From positions 3,906,001-3,970,000 of the forward strand of contig NZ_CP107836.1 in the NCBI RefSeq assembly GCF_036346615.1: a stretch of 64,000 nucleotides of DNA, given 5' to 3'. This stretch comes from Streptomyces sp. NBC_00523. Lineage in GTDB: Bacteria > Actinomycetota > Actinomycetes > Streptomycetales > Streptomycetaceae. Every line of letters begins with the position of its first letter. Position 1 is the stretch's first letter. Under the pieces are notes generated by a model. The model had not been told where the DNA came from and did no database searches. It saw nothing but the letters and a program-made list of their open reading frames with translations. Below are positions 46,094-55,195 of this stretch, one piece after another. A program made the position numbers and the translations under genes.

Positions 46094-48332
46094 GCCGGCG
46101 CCTCCGGGCGTCAATGAGCATTTCCTGTACGTGCCGCAGGGGCTTGCCGTCCGCGTCCGTGGAGTGCCGGGTCCAGTTGCCGTCGGGGCCCAGGTGCCAG
46201 GAGGAGGTGGTGTCGGCCATGCCGGTCTCCAGGAGGCGGCTGAGCGCGGCGCGGTGGGCGGGGTCGGTGACCCGGACGAGGGCCTCGATGCGGCGGTCGA
46301 GGTTGCGGTGCATCATGTCGGCGCTGCCGAACCAGACCTCGGGTTCGCCGCCGTTGCCGAAGGCGAAGACCCGGGAGTGTTCGAGGAAGCGGCCGAGGAC
46401 CGAACGGACCCGGATGTTCTCGGAGAGGCCGGTGACGCCGGGGCGGATCGCGCAGATGCCGCGCACCCAGATGTCGACGGGGACGCCGGCCTGGGCGGCC
46501 CGGTAGCAGGCGTCGATGATCGCCTCGTCCACCATCGAGTTGACCTTGATGCGTACGTAGGCGGGGCGGCCCGCGCGGTGGTGCGTGACTTCCTTGGTGA
46601 TGCGGGCGACCAGGCCGTCGCGCAGCGACTTGGGGGCGACGAGGAGGCGGCGGTAGGTCTCGCGGCGGGAGTAGCCGGAGAGCCGGTTGAAGAGGTCGGA
46701 GAGGTCGGCGCCGACCTGCGGGTCCGCGGTGAGCAGCCCCAGGTCCTCGTAGAGCCTGGCCGTCTTCGGGTGGTAGTTGCCGGTGCCGACGTGCGAGTAG
46801 CGGCGCAGGGTGTCGCCCTCCTGGCGGACGACGAGGGAGAGCTTGCAGTGGGTCTTCAGGCCGACGAGCCCGTAGACGACGTGGCAGCCGGCCTCCTCCA
46901 GCTTGCGCGCCCACTTGATGTTGGCCTGCTCGTCGAAGCGGGCCTTGATCTCGACCAGGACGAGGACCTGCTTGCCGGACTCGGCGGCGTCGATGAGGGC
47001 GTCCACTATCGGGGAGTCGCCCGAGGTCCGGTACAGGGTCTGCTTGATCGCGAGGACGTCCGGGTCGCCGGCCGCCTGTTCCAGGAAGGCCTGGACGGAG
47101 GTGGAGAAGGAGTCGTACGGGTGGTGCAGGAGGACGTCGCGCTCGCGTACGGCGGCGAAGATGTCCGGCGCGGACGCGGACTCGACCTCCGCGAGGTCGC
47201 GGTGGGTGCCGGCGACGAACTTGGGGTACTTCAGCTCGGGGCGGTCCAGCGACGCTATGCCGAAGAGGCCGGTGAGGTCGAGGGGGCCGGGCAGCGGGTA
47301 GACCTCGGCGTCGGACACCTTCAGCTCGCGGACCAGCAGGTCCAGTACGTACGGGTCGATGGACTCCTCGACCTCCAGGCGGACCGGGGGGCCGAAGCGG
47401 CGGCGCATGAGCTCCTTCTCCAGGGCCTGGAGCAGGTTCTCGGCGTCGTCCTCCTCGACTTCCAGGTCCTCGTTCCTGGTGACCCGGAACATGTGGTGCG
47501 CCAGCACCTCCATTCCCGGGAACAGCTCCTCCAGGTGGGCCGCGATGACGTCCTCTATGGGGACGTAGCGCTGCGGCGACGCCTCCAGGAAGCGGGTCAG
47601 CAGCGGCGGCACCTTGACCCGGGCGAAGTGGCGGTGGCCGCTGACCGGATTGCGTACGACGACGGCGAGGTTCAGCGACAGGCCGGAGATGTACGGGAAG
47701 GGGTGGGCCGGGTCCACGGCGAGGGGGGTGAGGACGGGGAAGACCCGCTGCCGGAAGAAGGTGAACAGGCGGGCCTGCTCCTTGTCGGTCAGCTCCGGCC
47801 AGCGGATCAGCTGGATGCCCTCGTCGGACAGGGCCGGGGAGACGTCCTGCTGGTAGCAGGCGGCGTGCCGGGCCATGAGTTCGCGCGAGCGGGTCCAGAT
47901 CAGGTCCAGCACCTCGCGGGGCTGGAGGCCGGACGCGGACCGGGTGGCGACGCCGGTCGCGATGCGGCGCTTCAGGCCGGCGACCCGGACCATGAAGAAC
48001 TCGTCCAGGTTCGACGCGAAGATCGCCAGGAAGTTGGCGCGCTCCAGGAGGGGCGTGGTCGGGTCCTCGGCCAGTTCGAGGACGCGTTCGTTGAAGGCGA
48101 GCCAGCTGCGTTCCCGGTCCAGGAAGCGGCCCTGGGGCAGCTCGTCGCCGTCCACCTCGGGTTCGTAGGCGTCGGCGTCGGCGTCGATGTCGGGATCGAA
48201 ATCGGCGGCGGTGGACAGGGCCGTGCCCGCCCCGGAGGGGGCGACGGCGTGCGGCCGGTGTGCGGCGAGGGCGCCGACGGACGGCTGGGCGGCGGGCTGG
48301 ACCGGGACCTCGGAGCTGGGCTGCTGGCTCAT
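46080..48332 (-). CDS. ppk: Polyphosphate kinase PPK1
   Basis: 750 residues from ATG 48332; an acidic disordered N-terminus of about 65 residues (DFDPDIDADADAYEPEVDGD) precedes the PPK1 core. The phospho-acceptor His is in YSHVGTGNYHPKTARLYEDL, the second active-site region in RVFAFGNGGEPEVWFGSADM. Makes polyphosphate from ATP reversibly. It heads the ppk-CHAD-Nudix operon that runs into the pst region. I looked for a PHO box upstream and saw none that is convincing. Confidence 0.96.
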   Translation of the reverse strand: MSQQPSSEVPVQPAAQPSVGALAAHRPHAVAPSGAGTALSTAADFDPDIDADADAYEPEVDGDELPQGRFLDRERSWLAFNERVLELAEDPTTPLLERANFLAIFASNLDEFFMVRVAGLKRRIATGVATRSASGLQPREVLDLIWTRSRELMARHAACYQQDVSPALSDEGIQLIRWPELTDKEQARLFTFFRQRVFPVLTPLAVDPAHPFPYISGLSLNLAVVVRNPVSGHRHFARVKVPPLLTRFLEASPQRYVPIEDVIAAHLEELFPGMEVLAHHMFRVTRNEDLEVEEDDAENLLQALEKELMRRRFGPPVRLEVEESIDPYVLDLLVRELKVSDAEVYPLPGPLDLTGLFGIASLDRPELKYPKFVAGTHRDLAEVESASAPDIFAAVRERDVLLHHPYDSFSTSVQAFLEQAAGDPDVLAIKQTLYRTSGDSPIVDALIDAAESGKQVLVLVEIKARFDEQANIKWARKLEEAGCHVVYGLVGLKTHCKLSLVVRQEGDTLRRYSHVGTGNYHPKTARLYEDLGLLTADPQVGADLSDLFNRLSGYSRRETYRRLLVAPKSLRDGLVARITKEVTHHRAGRPAYVRIKVNSMVDEAIIDACYRAAQAGVPVDIWVRGICAIRPGVTGLSENIRVRSVLGRFLEHSRVFAFGNGGEPEVWFGSADMMHRNLDRRIEALVRVTDPAHRAALSRLLETGMADTTSSWHLGPDGNWTRHSTDADGKPLRHVQEMLIDARRRRRATP

Positions 48333-48583
48333 GGGCCCATTGTTCCGCGCGGAGCGCTCAGGGGGCGCGTCGGAGGAGGACGAGATCGCGTGGACGGCGC
48401 GGTCGGGGCGCGTTCTGCCGGGATTTCGCCCGTTGCGGGGGGACGGCACAGCTGGCTGCATCCTGCGAGGGTCGCAAGGCCGTCTGAATGCGTGGTTACG
48501 ACGACATGACGTGCGGGAAGCGGTGGGTGGCCGTGTGTGGGGGTCCCGTCCGGGGCCGAGCCCCGGACGGGTTTGGGAATGCC

Positions 48584-49357
48584 TCAGGCGTGGTAGCGCC
48601 GCAGGACCCGGAAGGCGAGGGCGGTGGCGGCTGCGGCGAGGACGAGCAGGATGCCGGTTTCCATGAGCTGGAGGGGCCAGAAAGCTCCGTCGGGACGGAC
48701 GGCCTCCCTGGCCACGATCAGCGCGAGGGAGACGACCACGGTGAGGGTCATCGATGCCAGGGTGCGCCGGAGCAGCAGGGCGATGAGCGCGCCGAGGGCG
48801 ACGCCGAGCAGGGCGGCGGCGACGGGGACGGGGCCCATCGCCCCGTTCACCAGCGGCTCGGACGACTGCGCCGGGTAGTGCGTTTCGTGCGTACGGGACG
48901 AGCCCCACGCGTACACGGCGGAGAGTACGGCGACCCCGGCCACGATGAGGACGCCGGGCACGGCGAGCTTGGCTGCCAGCCAGCGGGCGGGGCTCACGGA
49001 CTGGCTCCAGGAGAGCCGGTAGGTGCCGTCCTCCAGTTCCCGGCCGATCAGCGGCCCGGCGACGTAGAGGCCGATGAGTACGGGCAGGGTCGTCATGACC
49101 AGCCCGGCGTAGTCGAGGAGCCGGGCGTAGTGCAACTCGATGCTGAGGAAGTGGCGGACCTGGATGCCGCAGCCGGTGACGGTGTGCCGCACCGAGCAGC
49201 CGGTGCCGGCGAAGTCGTCGGCCGAGGCGGACGTGAACCACCAGGCGCCGATCACCAGGGCGATCCCGGCGAGGGCGAGGGCGCCGCTGATCCACAGGAC
49301 CAGGCGGTGCTGACGTACGACGAGCCGGACCGGACCTCGCAGAGTGACCGCACTCAT
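48584..49357 (-). CDS. ABC-2 type transporter permease
   Basis: 257 residues from ATG 49357, overlapping the ATPase stop (ATGA). Six hydrophobic segments (LVLWISGALALAGIALVIGA, LVMTTLPVLIGLYVAGPL and others) and the family motif GRELEDGTYRLSWSQSVSPARWL. An extracytoplasmic loop has a cysteine pair (GCSVRHTVTGCGI). Works with the adjacent ATPase; substrate unknown. Confidence 0.88.
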   Translation of the reverse strand: MSAVTLRGPVRLVVRQHRLVLWISGALALAGIALVIGAWWFTSASADDFAGTGCSVRHTVTGCGIQVRHFLSIELHYARLLDYAGLVMTTLPVLIGLYVAGPLIGRELEDGTYRLSWSQSVSPARWLAAKLAVPGVLIVAGVAVLSAVYAWGSSRTHETHYPAQSSEPLVNGAMGPVPVAAALLGVALGALIALLLRRTLASMTLTVVVSLALIVAREAVRPDGAFWPLQLMETGILLVLAAAATALAFRVLRRYHA

Positions 49358-50244
49358 GCCGCCACCGCCTCGTGGACCGTCGCGCTCGGCGTGAGCAGCG
49401 CAGGGGCCTCCGGGGAGCGCAGGTGGGCGAGCAACAGCTCCTCCAGGGTGGGTTCGGAGCGGTCCCAGGCCGGGTCGACCGGGCCCTCCGGGCGGACCAG
49501 GGCGGTCAGGGCGCGGCCCGTCGTGCGGGATTCGATCACCGTGTGCGGGGTCAGGTCGCGGACCGGGCCCGTGAGCAGGGCGTGGGCGGCGAGCAGTTCG
49601 TCCGTCTCGCCGCCGAGGCGGACGCGGCCGCCGTCGATCAGGAGGAGGTGGTCGCAGGCGCCCTCCAGTTCGCTGAGGATGTGCGAGGACATCACGATGG
49701 TCGTCCGGTGTTCGGCGGCCTCGGCCATCAGGGCGCCCATCAGCTGGTGGCGTGCGAGGGGGTCGAGGTCGGCCATCGGCTCGTCCAGGAGCAGGAGTCC
49801 GGCCCGCTTGCCCAGCGCGAGGGCGAGGGCGAGACGGCTGCGCTGCCCGCCGGAGAGGTCGCGGACCTTCGCGTCCGACGGCAGCGGTCCGGCGATGCGC
49901 GCCGCCGCCTCCCGGTCCCAGCCGTCCGGGTTCAGCTGTGCACCCGCCCACAGCGTTTCGGAGACCGTCAACTGCGGGTAGAGCGGCTTGTCCTGGGCGA
50001 CGTACGCCATGCGGGCACGCGATGCGCCGGGCGCGTCGCCCAGGACCCGCAGCGTTCCCTCGGCCGGCCGCAGGAAGCCCGCCGCCAGGGCGAGCAGGGT
50101 GGACTTCCCGGCGCCGTTGGGCCCGACGAGCGCGCAGACGGCGCCGGCCGGCAGCCGGAACGCGCAGTCCCGCAGTGCCCAGTCGCCCGTGCGGCCCCCG
50201 TATCTCATGCCGAGCCCCTCGGCCTCCAGTGCGGTACCCGTCAT
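49354..50244 (-). CDS. ABC transporter ATPase
   Basis: 296 residues. Walker A CALVGPNGAGKSTLLALAAG, Q-loop YVAQDKPLYPQ, signature LSGGQRSRLALALAL, Walker B GLLLLDEPMADLDP, switch MSSHILSE. The middle gene of a GntR-ATPase-permease operon, overlapping both neighbours by 4 bp. This layout (YtrA-type regulator plus ABC-2 exporter) is usual for systems responding to envelope-active compounds. Confidence 0.93.
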   Translation of the reverse strand: MTGTALEAEGLGMRYGGRTGDWALRDCAFRLPAGAVCALVGPNGAGKSTLLALAAGFLRPAEGTLRVLGDAPGASRARMAYVAQDKPLYPQLTVSETLWAGAQLNPDGWDREAAARIAGPLPSDAKVRDLSGGQRSRLALALALGKRAGLLLLDEPMADLDPLARHQLMGALMAEAAEHRTTIVMSSHILSELEGACDHLLLIDGGRVRLGGETDELLAAHALLTGPVRDLTPHTVIESRTTGRALTALVRPEGPVDPAWDRSEPTLEELLLAHLRSPEAPALLTPSATVHEAVAA

Positions 50245-50651
50245 CGGTCCTGGTCCCCCTCGAATGTGCTGTCCAGTACGGCGGTGAAGAGCGCGCTCAC
50301 GTCGTCGCGTTCGAGTCCGGCCGCCCGTGCCCTGCCCGCCCAGGCGGCGAGTTCGGCGCGCAGCGGGGAGTCGTCGTCGGCCGCGGCGCCGCCGAGCGAC
50401 CGGGTGACGAAGGTGCCGAGGCCGCGACGGCCCTCGACCAGCCCTTCGCGTTCCAGCTCGCGGTACGCCTTGAGCACGGTGTTCGGGTTGATCGCGGTCG
50501 CCTCGACCACCTCCCGGGCGGTGGGCAGCCGGTCGCCCGGCTCCAGCAGGCCCAGCCGCAGGGCCTGTTTCGTCTGCTGGACGATCTGGAGGTAGGTGGC
50601 GACGCCGCTGCGCCGGTCGATGCGGAACTCGACTGCCGCGGACTCTGCCAT
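50241..50651 (-). CDS. GntR-family regulator, YtrA subfamily
   Basis: 136 residues from ATG 50651 (ribosome site AAAGGGTG; GTG 50657 possible). The winged helix is typical: LGLLEPGDRLPTAREVVEAT, INPNTVLKAYRELEREGLV, RRGLGTFV. The short C-terminal helical region fits YtrA. The inverted repeat at 50655-50686 covers its ribosome binding site, so autorepression of the whole operon is likely. Confidence 0.92.
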   Translation of the reverse strand: MAESAAVEFRIDRRSGVATYLQIVQQTKQALRLGLLEPGDRLPTAREVVEATAINPNTVLKAYRELEREGLVEGRRGLGTFVTRSLGGAAADDDSPLRAELAAWAGRARAAGLERDDVSALFTAVLDSTFEGDQDR

Positions 50652-50654
50652 CTT

Positions 50655-50686
50655 CACCCTTTCACTAATTGAGTAGTGAAAGGGTG
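50655..50686. promoter_or_regulatory. GntR/YtrA operator overlapping the regulator's ribosome site
   Basis: CACCCTTTCACTA and TAGTGAAAGGGTG, perfect 13-bp arms around ATTGAG. On the minus strand the inner-distal arm contains the AAAGGGTG ribosome site of the GntR gene. Confidence 0.85.
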
Positions 50687-50696
50687 CCGTAAAGAA

Positions 50697-50722
50697 GGGG
50701 CGGCGTCAAGCGACGCCGCCCC
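50697..50722 (-). terminator. mshD terminator
   Basis: GGGGCGGCGTC-AAGC-GACGCCGCCCC, perfect 11-bp arms, 20 bp after the mshD stop and just upstream of the GntR operator, insulating the ABC operon from mshD. Confidence 0.85.
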
Positions 50723-50741
50723 GAACACACTTGAGGAGGGG

Positions 50742-51680
50742 TCAGGACTCCGTGCGGTACATCAGGTCGACCTCGTGCGTCACGAAGCCCATCCGCTCGT
50801 ACACGGCGAGCGCCGCCGGGTTGTCCGCGTCGACGTAGAGCATCGCGGTCGGCAGGCCCTCCGCCGCCAGGTGGTGCAGGCCGATCGCGGTGAGCGCCTT
50901 GCCGAGGCCGCCGCCCTGCGCGTCGGGCCGGATGCCGACCACGTACACCTCGCCGAGCTGCTCCTCGGCGTGCACCTTCGTCCAGTGGAAGCCGATCAGC
51001 TCCGTGGAGCCCGCGCCGTCCTCGCGCTCCGCCAGGAAGAAGCCCTTCGGGTCGAACCAGGACTCGGCCTTGCGGTCGTCCAGGTCGGGCTGGGTCAGGG
51101 AACCCTGCTCCGGGTGGTGGGCGAAGGCCGCGCGGTTCACCGCGAGCCAGGCGGCGTCGTCCTCGCCCGGGACGAAGGTGCGCACGGTGACGCCCGGCGG
51201 GAGGACCGGCTCGGCGAGGTTCAGCGGGTTCAACGGGCGGCGCAGCTGGCGCAGTTCCCGGAACAGCGAGAGGCCGAGGACCTGGGCGAGGTGGCGCGCC
51301 GCGGCCTTCCCGCCGTGCGCCCAGACCCGCAGCCGCTTCCCGGTGGCGGCGAGCAGGGCGGCCCCGAGCGCCCGGCCGTGGCCGTGGCCCCGGTGCGCGG
51401 GATGCACGACCAGCTCGGCGGCCGGTGCCTCCACGGGGTCGGTGTCCTCCAACTGCGCGTACCCGGCGAGCACGCCCCCGGCGGACAGCAGGAAGTGCCG
51501 TACGCCCGCCCGCTGTCCGCCCCGCAGTTGCAGACGGCCCTGCTCCGACACGGCCTGCCGGCCGTCGGACCGCGCGGCCTCGGCGAGCAGGTCGAGCACG
51601 GCCGCGGCCTGGTCGGGGGAGAGGGTGTCGAGCGTCTGGATCTCGCGTCCGGGGGCGGGGAGGGGTGCGTCAGTCGTCAT
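50742..51680 (-). CDS. mshD: Mycothiol synthase MshD
   Basis: 312 residues from ATG 51680. Two tandem GNAT domains: the first has ELVVHPAHRGHGHGRALGAA, the second VYVVGIRPDAQGGGLGKALT and YVDADNPAALAVYERMGF. The motif GFHWTKVHAEEQLGEVYVVG is specific to MshD. It acetylates Cys-GlcN-Ins in the last step of mycothiol synthesis. Confidence 0.95.
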   Translation of the reverse strand: MTTDAPLPAPGREIQTLDTLSPDQAAAVLDLLAEAARSDGRQAVSEQGRLQLRGGQRAGVRHFLLSAGGVLAGYAQLEDTDPVEAPAAELVVHPAHRGHGHGRALGAALLAATGKRLRVWAHGGKAAARHLAQVLGLSLFRELRQLRRPLNPLNLAEPVLPPGVTVRTFVPGEDDAAWLAVNRAAFAHHPEQGSLTQPDLDDRKAESWFDPKGFFLAEREDGAGSTELIGFHWTKVHAEEQLGEVYVVGIRPDAQGGGLGKALTAIGLHHLAAEGLPTAMLYVDADNPAALAVYERMGFVTHEVDLMYRTES

Positions 51681-51782
51681 GCGTACGAGCGTAAGCGCCG
51701 CGGCCGCGCACCGGTCGGCAACCACTTCGTAACCCCGTACACCTGTCGCGCTACGCGCGTTGACTCTAGGCTGCGGCTCGTA

Positions 51783-51804
51783 CTTCACCCGCTGAACTCA
51801 CAAG
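51783..51804 (+). promoter_or_regulatory. Candidate PHO box of the 5'-nucleotidase gene
   Basis: CTTCACCCGCT (51783-51793) is close to the PhoP unit; the following 11 bp GAACTCACAAG is weaker. It lies just before the start of a secreted phosphatase-type gene, a class known to be PhoP-controlled in Streptomyces. Confidence 0.4.
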
Positions 51805-51811
51805 GGGACCG

Positions 51812-53689
51812 ATGTCAGCGACACCGCAGAAGAACCGGGCGTCACGGCGGGTGCTCGCCGCCGCGGCCGGTCTCGCCACCGTCGGCGCGCTCGTCGCCGC
51901 GATGCCGGCCAGTGCCCACGGGCGCGGCCACGGGCACGGCGGCGGCCACGGGCACCACACGCCGGCCCGGACCGTCGACGTACAGCTGCTGTCCTTCAAC
52001 GACCTGCACGGCAACCTGGAGCCGCCGGCCGGTTCGGCCGGCACGGTCACCGAGACGCAGGCCGACGGCACGACGAAGGCGATCCCGGCCGGTGGCGTCG
52101 AATACCTCGCCTCCTCGCTGCGTACCGCCCGCCAGGGCCACCCGTACTCGATCACCGCGGCCGGCGGCGACATGGTCGGCGCGAGCCCGCTGCTGTCGGG
52201 CCTCTTCCACGACGAGCCGACCATCGAGGCGCTGAACAAGATCGACCTCGATGTGACGAGCGTCGGCAACCACGAGTTCGACGAGGGCGCGACCGAGCTG
52301 GCGCGCCTTCAGAACGGCGGCTGCCACCCGGTCGAGGGGTGCTACGAGAAGGGCAAGAAGTTCCCCGGTGCCGACTTCCCGTACCTCGCGGCCAATGTGA
52401 CGAGCGAGAAGACCGGGAAGCCGATCCTCAAGCCGTACACCGTGTGGAAGAAGAACGGCGTCAAGATCGGCTTCATCGGGGTGACCCTGGAGGGCACGCC
52501 GAACATCGTGACGGCCAACGGCGTCAAGGGACTCAAGTTCCACGACGAGGTCGAGACGATCAACAAGTACGCCAAGGAGCTGGACCGCCAGGGCGTGAAG
52601 TCGATCGTCGCGCTCATCCACGAGGGCGGCCTGCCCGCCTCCTCCTCGTACAACTACGACTGCGACAGCCCGGGCGCCGGTGACGGCATCTCCGGGCCGA
52701 TCACGGACATCGCCAAGGGCATCTCGCCGAAGGTGGACGCCCTGGTCACGGGCCACACCCACCAGGCGTACGTCTGCACGATCCCGGACCCCGCGGGCAA
52801 CCCGCGCCTGGTCACGTCGGCGGCCTCCTTCGGCCGGCTGTACACGGACACGACGCTGACGTACGACCGCCGCACCGGCGACATCGTGCGCACGGCGGTG
52901 AAGGGCAGTGGCAAGCACGGTTCGAAGCACCACGGTCCGACCCCGTCGAACCCGGTCTCCGCGAACCACCTCGTGAGCCGCGACCAGAAGCCCGCCAAGG
53001 ACATGACGGACCTGATCGCCCGCTGGAACACGCTCGCGGCCCCGATCGCGAACCGGCCGCAGGGCTACATCTCGGCGGACATCAACGGGCGCGGCTCCAC
53101 CGCCCCGGAGAAGCCGCTCGGCAACCTGATCGCCGACGCGCAGCTGGAGGGCCTGGCCCCGGCGGACAAGGGCGGGGCGGTCGTCGCCTTCATGAACCCG
53201 GGCGGCATCCGCGCGGACCTGGTGTACAAGGCATCCGGCAGTGAGGGCGACGGCGTCGTCACCTACGGCGAGTCGTTCACCGTGCAGCCGTTCACCAACA
53301 TGATGAACGTCGTGGACCTGACCGGCGCCCAGCTCGTCAGCGCCCTTCAGCAGCAGGTCAGCGGCTCGAACGAGGCCAGCCCGAAGATCCTCCAGGTCTC
53401 CAAGGGCCTCACCTACACGCTGGACATGACCAAGTCCGGCGCGGACCGCGTCGTCACGGACACGATCAAGCTGAACGGCGAGGCGATCGACCCGGGCAAG
53501 ACGTACCGCGTCGCGATGAACGAGTTCCTGGCGGGCGGCGGCGACGGCTTCGCGGCGCTCGGCGAGGGCACGAACAAGCTGGTCGGCGCCTCCGACCTGG
53601 ACCTGTTCAACGCCTACCTGGCCGCGCACTCCACGGCCTCGGCCCCGCTGGACCCGCCGGCGACGGACCGGATCACGATCGTGCAGTAG
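51812..53689 (+). CDS. Secreted 5'-nucleotidase / metallophosphatase
   Basis: 625 residues from ATG 51812. Sec signal (RRVLAAAAGLATVGALVAAM, AxA end PASAH) followed by a His/Gly-rich stretch (HGRGHGHGGGHGHH) that may bind metal. The calcineurin-like domain has LLSFNDLHGNLEP, SVGNHEFDEG, LIHEGG and VTGHTHQAYVC; the 5'-nucleotidase C-domain has NLIADAQLEG, MNPGGIRADL and NEFLAGGGDGF. Releases phosphate from extracellular nucleotides. A strong terminator follows. Confidence 0.93.
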   Translation: MSATPQKNRASRRVLAAAAGLATVGALVAAMPASAHGRGHGHGGGHGHHTPARTVDVQLLSFNDLHGNLEPPAGSAGTVTETQADGTTKAIPAGGVEYLASSLRTARQGHPYSITAAGGDMVGASPLLSGLFHDEPTIEALNKIDLDVTSVGNHEFDEGATELARLQNGGCHPVEGCYEKGKKFPGADFPYLAANVTSEKTGKPILKPYTVWKKNGVKIGFIGVTLEGTPNIVTANGVKGLKFHDEVETINKYAKELDRQGVKSIVALIHEGGLPASSSYNYDCDSPGAGDGISGPITDIAKGISPKVDALVTGHTHQAYVCTIPDPAGNPRLVTSAASFGRLYTDTTLTYDRRTGDIVRTAVKGSGKHGSKHHGPTPSNPVSANHLVSRDQKPAKDMTDLIARWNTLAAPIANRPQGYISADINGRGSTAPEKPLGNLIADAQLEGLAPADKGGAVVAFMNPGGIRADLVYKASGSEGDGVVTYGESFTVQPFTNMMNVVDLTGAQLVSALQQQVSGSNEASPKILQVSKGLTYTLDMTKSGADRVVTDTIKLNGEAIDPGKTYRVAMNEFLAGGGDGFAALGEGTNKLVGASDLDLFNAYLAAHSTASAPLDPPATDRITIVQ

Positions 53690-53707
53690 CAGCACGGCGG
53701 AAACGGG

Positions 53708-53753
53708 GAGGGGCTGCGGACCGGTCGAACCGGTCCGCAGCCCCTCCTCTTTT
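53708..53753. terminator. Bidirectional terminator after the 5'-nucleotidase gene
   Basis: A perfect 18-bp stem (GAGGGGCTGCGGACCGGT) with a CGA loop, then CTCTTTT on the plus strand; lies between convergent genes. Confidence 0.95.
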
Positions 53754-53763
53754 ACGTGTGTGC

Positions 53764-55071
53764 TCAGGCCCCCGCGCCCGCCTTGCGGCGGCGGACGACG
53801 AACACGGCCGCCCCGCCGAGCGCCACGGCGGCGGCGCCGGCGATGCCGAGCGGGACGGTGGCGTCGGACGAGCCCGTGGAGGCGAGGCCGCCGCCGGTGG
53901 ACGCCTCGTCGGACGCCGAGCCCTGGGCCTGCGTCCCGGAGGTGCCGGTCGAGCCGGAGGTGCCCGTGGAGCCGGTGTCTCCGGTGGACCCGGTGGTGCC
54001 TCCGGTGCCGGTGCCGCCGGTCGTGCCGGTGCCCGTGCCCGCGGCCTTGACCGTGAAGGCGGTCGTGTCCATGCCGGGGCCGCCACCGCAGGAGCCGTCC
54101 TTGTTGACGTACTCGGCCGAGGTGAGGACGACGCCGTTGCCGGCCGGAGTCTTGGCGTCCGCGGTGAGGCGGAGCTTGACGTCGGTCCGCGCGCCCGCCT
54201 TCAGCGCACCGATGCCGATGTGGTGGTCCTTGCCGACGGCCTGCCACTTCGGCGACGCGGCGGTGGACCACTGGAGGTGCATGTACGCGTCGGTGGTCTT
54301 GAGGCCGCTCGTGTCGGTGGTGTGCACGTACGCGTACGTGGTGACCGCGTCGAGGGTCTCCTTGGTGCCGTTCTTCACGCGCAGCGAGAAGGTGGTGCTC
54401 GTGCCGGCGACGACCGAGGAGGGCAGGCCGGTCAGGGTGGCGCGGAGGTTCGCGGGCACGCAGTCCGGACCGCCCTCCTCCTCGCGGGCCTTGGCCAGCG
54501 CCTCGTCGGCGGCCGTCTTGACGGCGAGCGCGTCGGCCACGGCCTTCTGCAGCACGCCGTAGGCGCGGGCGGCGGCGACACGGGCGTCGTCGGAGGCGGT
54601 GACGGCCTCCTTGGCCTTGGTCTCGGCCTCGGTCTTGGCGGTCGCCGCGATGGCGGCCGCGGCCTCGGCGTCGGCGACTTCCTTCTCGATCGCGGCGCGC
54701 TCGGCGTCGGTCGCGGTGTCGGGCAGGGAGGCGAGCGCGGCCTTGGCGTCGGTGACGGCCTCGTCGGCAGCGGTCTTGGCGGCAGCGGCGTCGTCCGCCT
54801 TCTTACGGGCGGCCTTGGCCGCCACGGCGAGGGGCGCCTCGTCGGAGAGGGCCTTCTTCAGGACCTCGTAACCGGCCTTCTGCGCGGCAACGGCCTCGTC
54901 GTAGGCCTTCTGCGCCTCGGCGGCGGCCTTCTCGAGTTGCTCGATCGTCGGTTCGGCCTGGGCTTCCGCCGCCGGCTTGGAGTCGGCGAAGGCCGGGGTG
55001 ACGGAGAGGAGCGCGGCGGGGGTGGTGACGGCGACCGCCACGGCCGGGGCGAGTATGCGGCGAATCTTCAC
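53764..55071 (-). CDS. Sortase-anchored coiled-coil surface protein (LAxTG)
   Basis: 435 residues from ATG 55071. Sec signal to about residue 29 (LLSVTPAFA). Residues 35-200 are an Ala/Glu/Lys-rich coiled coil (LEKAAAEAQKAYDEAVAAQK). A beta-sandwich-like domain with two cysteines follows (about 205-330). Then come a Thr/Gly/Ser repeat stalk and the cell-wall sorting signal LASTG, a hydrophobic segment and the basic tail VVRRRKAGAGA. LAxTG points to a class E sortase. Probably exposed on the hyphal wall; the ligand is unknown. Confidence 0.9.
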   Translation of the reverse strand: MKIRRILAPAVAVAVTTPAALLSVTPAFADSKPAAEAQAEPTIEQLEKAAAEAQKAYDEAVAAQKAGYEVLKKALSDEAPLAVAAKAARKKADDAAAAKTAADEAVTDAKAALASLPDTATDAERAAIEKEVADAEAAAAIAATAKTEAETKAKEAVTASDDARVAAARAYGVLQKAVADALAVKTAADEALAKAREEEGGPDCVPANLRATLTGLPSSVVAGTSTTFSLRVKNGTKETLDAVTTYAYVHTTDTSGLKTTDAYMHLQWSTAASPKWQAVGKDHHIGIGALKAGARTDVKLRLTADAKTPAGNGVVLTSAEYVNKDGSCGGGPGMDTTAFTVKAAGTGTGTTGGTGTGGTTGSTGDTGSTGTSGSTGTSGTQAQGSASDEASTGGGLASTGSSDATVPLGIAGAAAVALGGAAVFVVRRRKAGAGA

Positions 55072-55195
55072 ATGAGCCCTTGGAGTCGATCCGGAGAAAC
55101 GGACGGTTCAGGCGGTGCGAGCCATAGCGGAGTGAACACGCGGGCAGCTGTGAAGATCCTATGAGATATGTGCGTGGCCTCTGCATGAGGGGGTG

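Noticed and set aside
46035..48509. 824-codon plus-strand frame opposite ppk
   Set aside because: Antisense of a well-supported PPK1; low-complexity Asp/Gly/Val/Glu composition.
48333..48583. PHO box upstream of ppk
   Set aside because: Looked for GTTCA-type 11-bp repeats on the minus strand; only isolated ATTCA, not convincing.
51842..54271. 809-codon minus-strand frame opposite the 5'-nucleotidase
   Set aside because: Antisense of a gene with complete catalytic motifs; crosses a strong bidirectional terminator.
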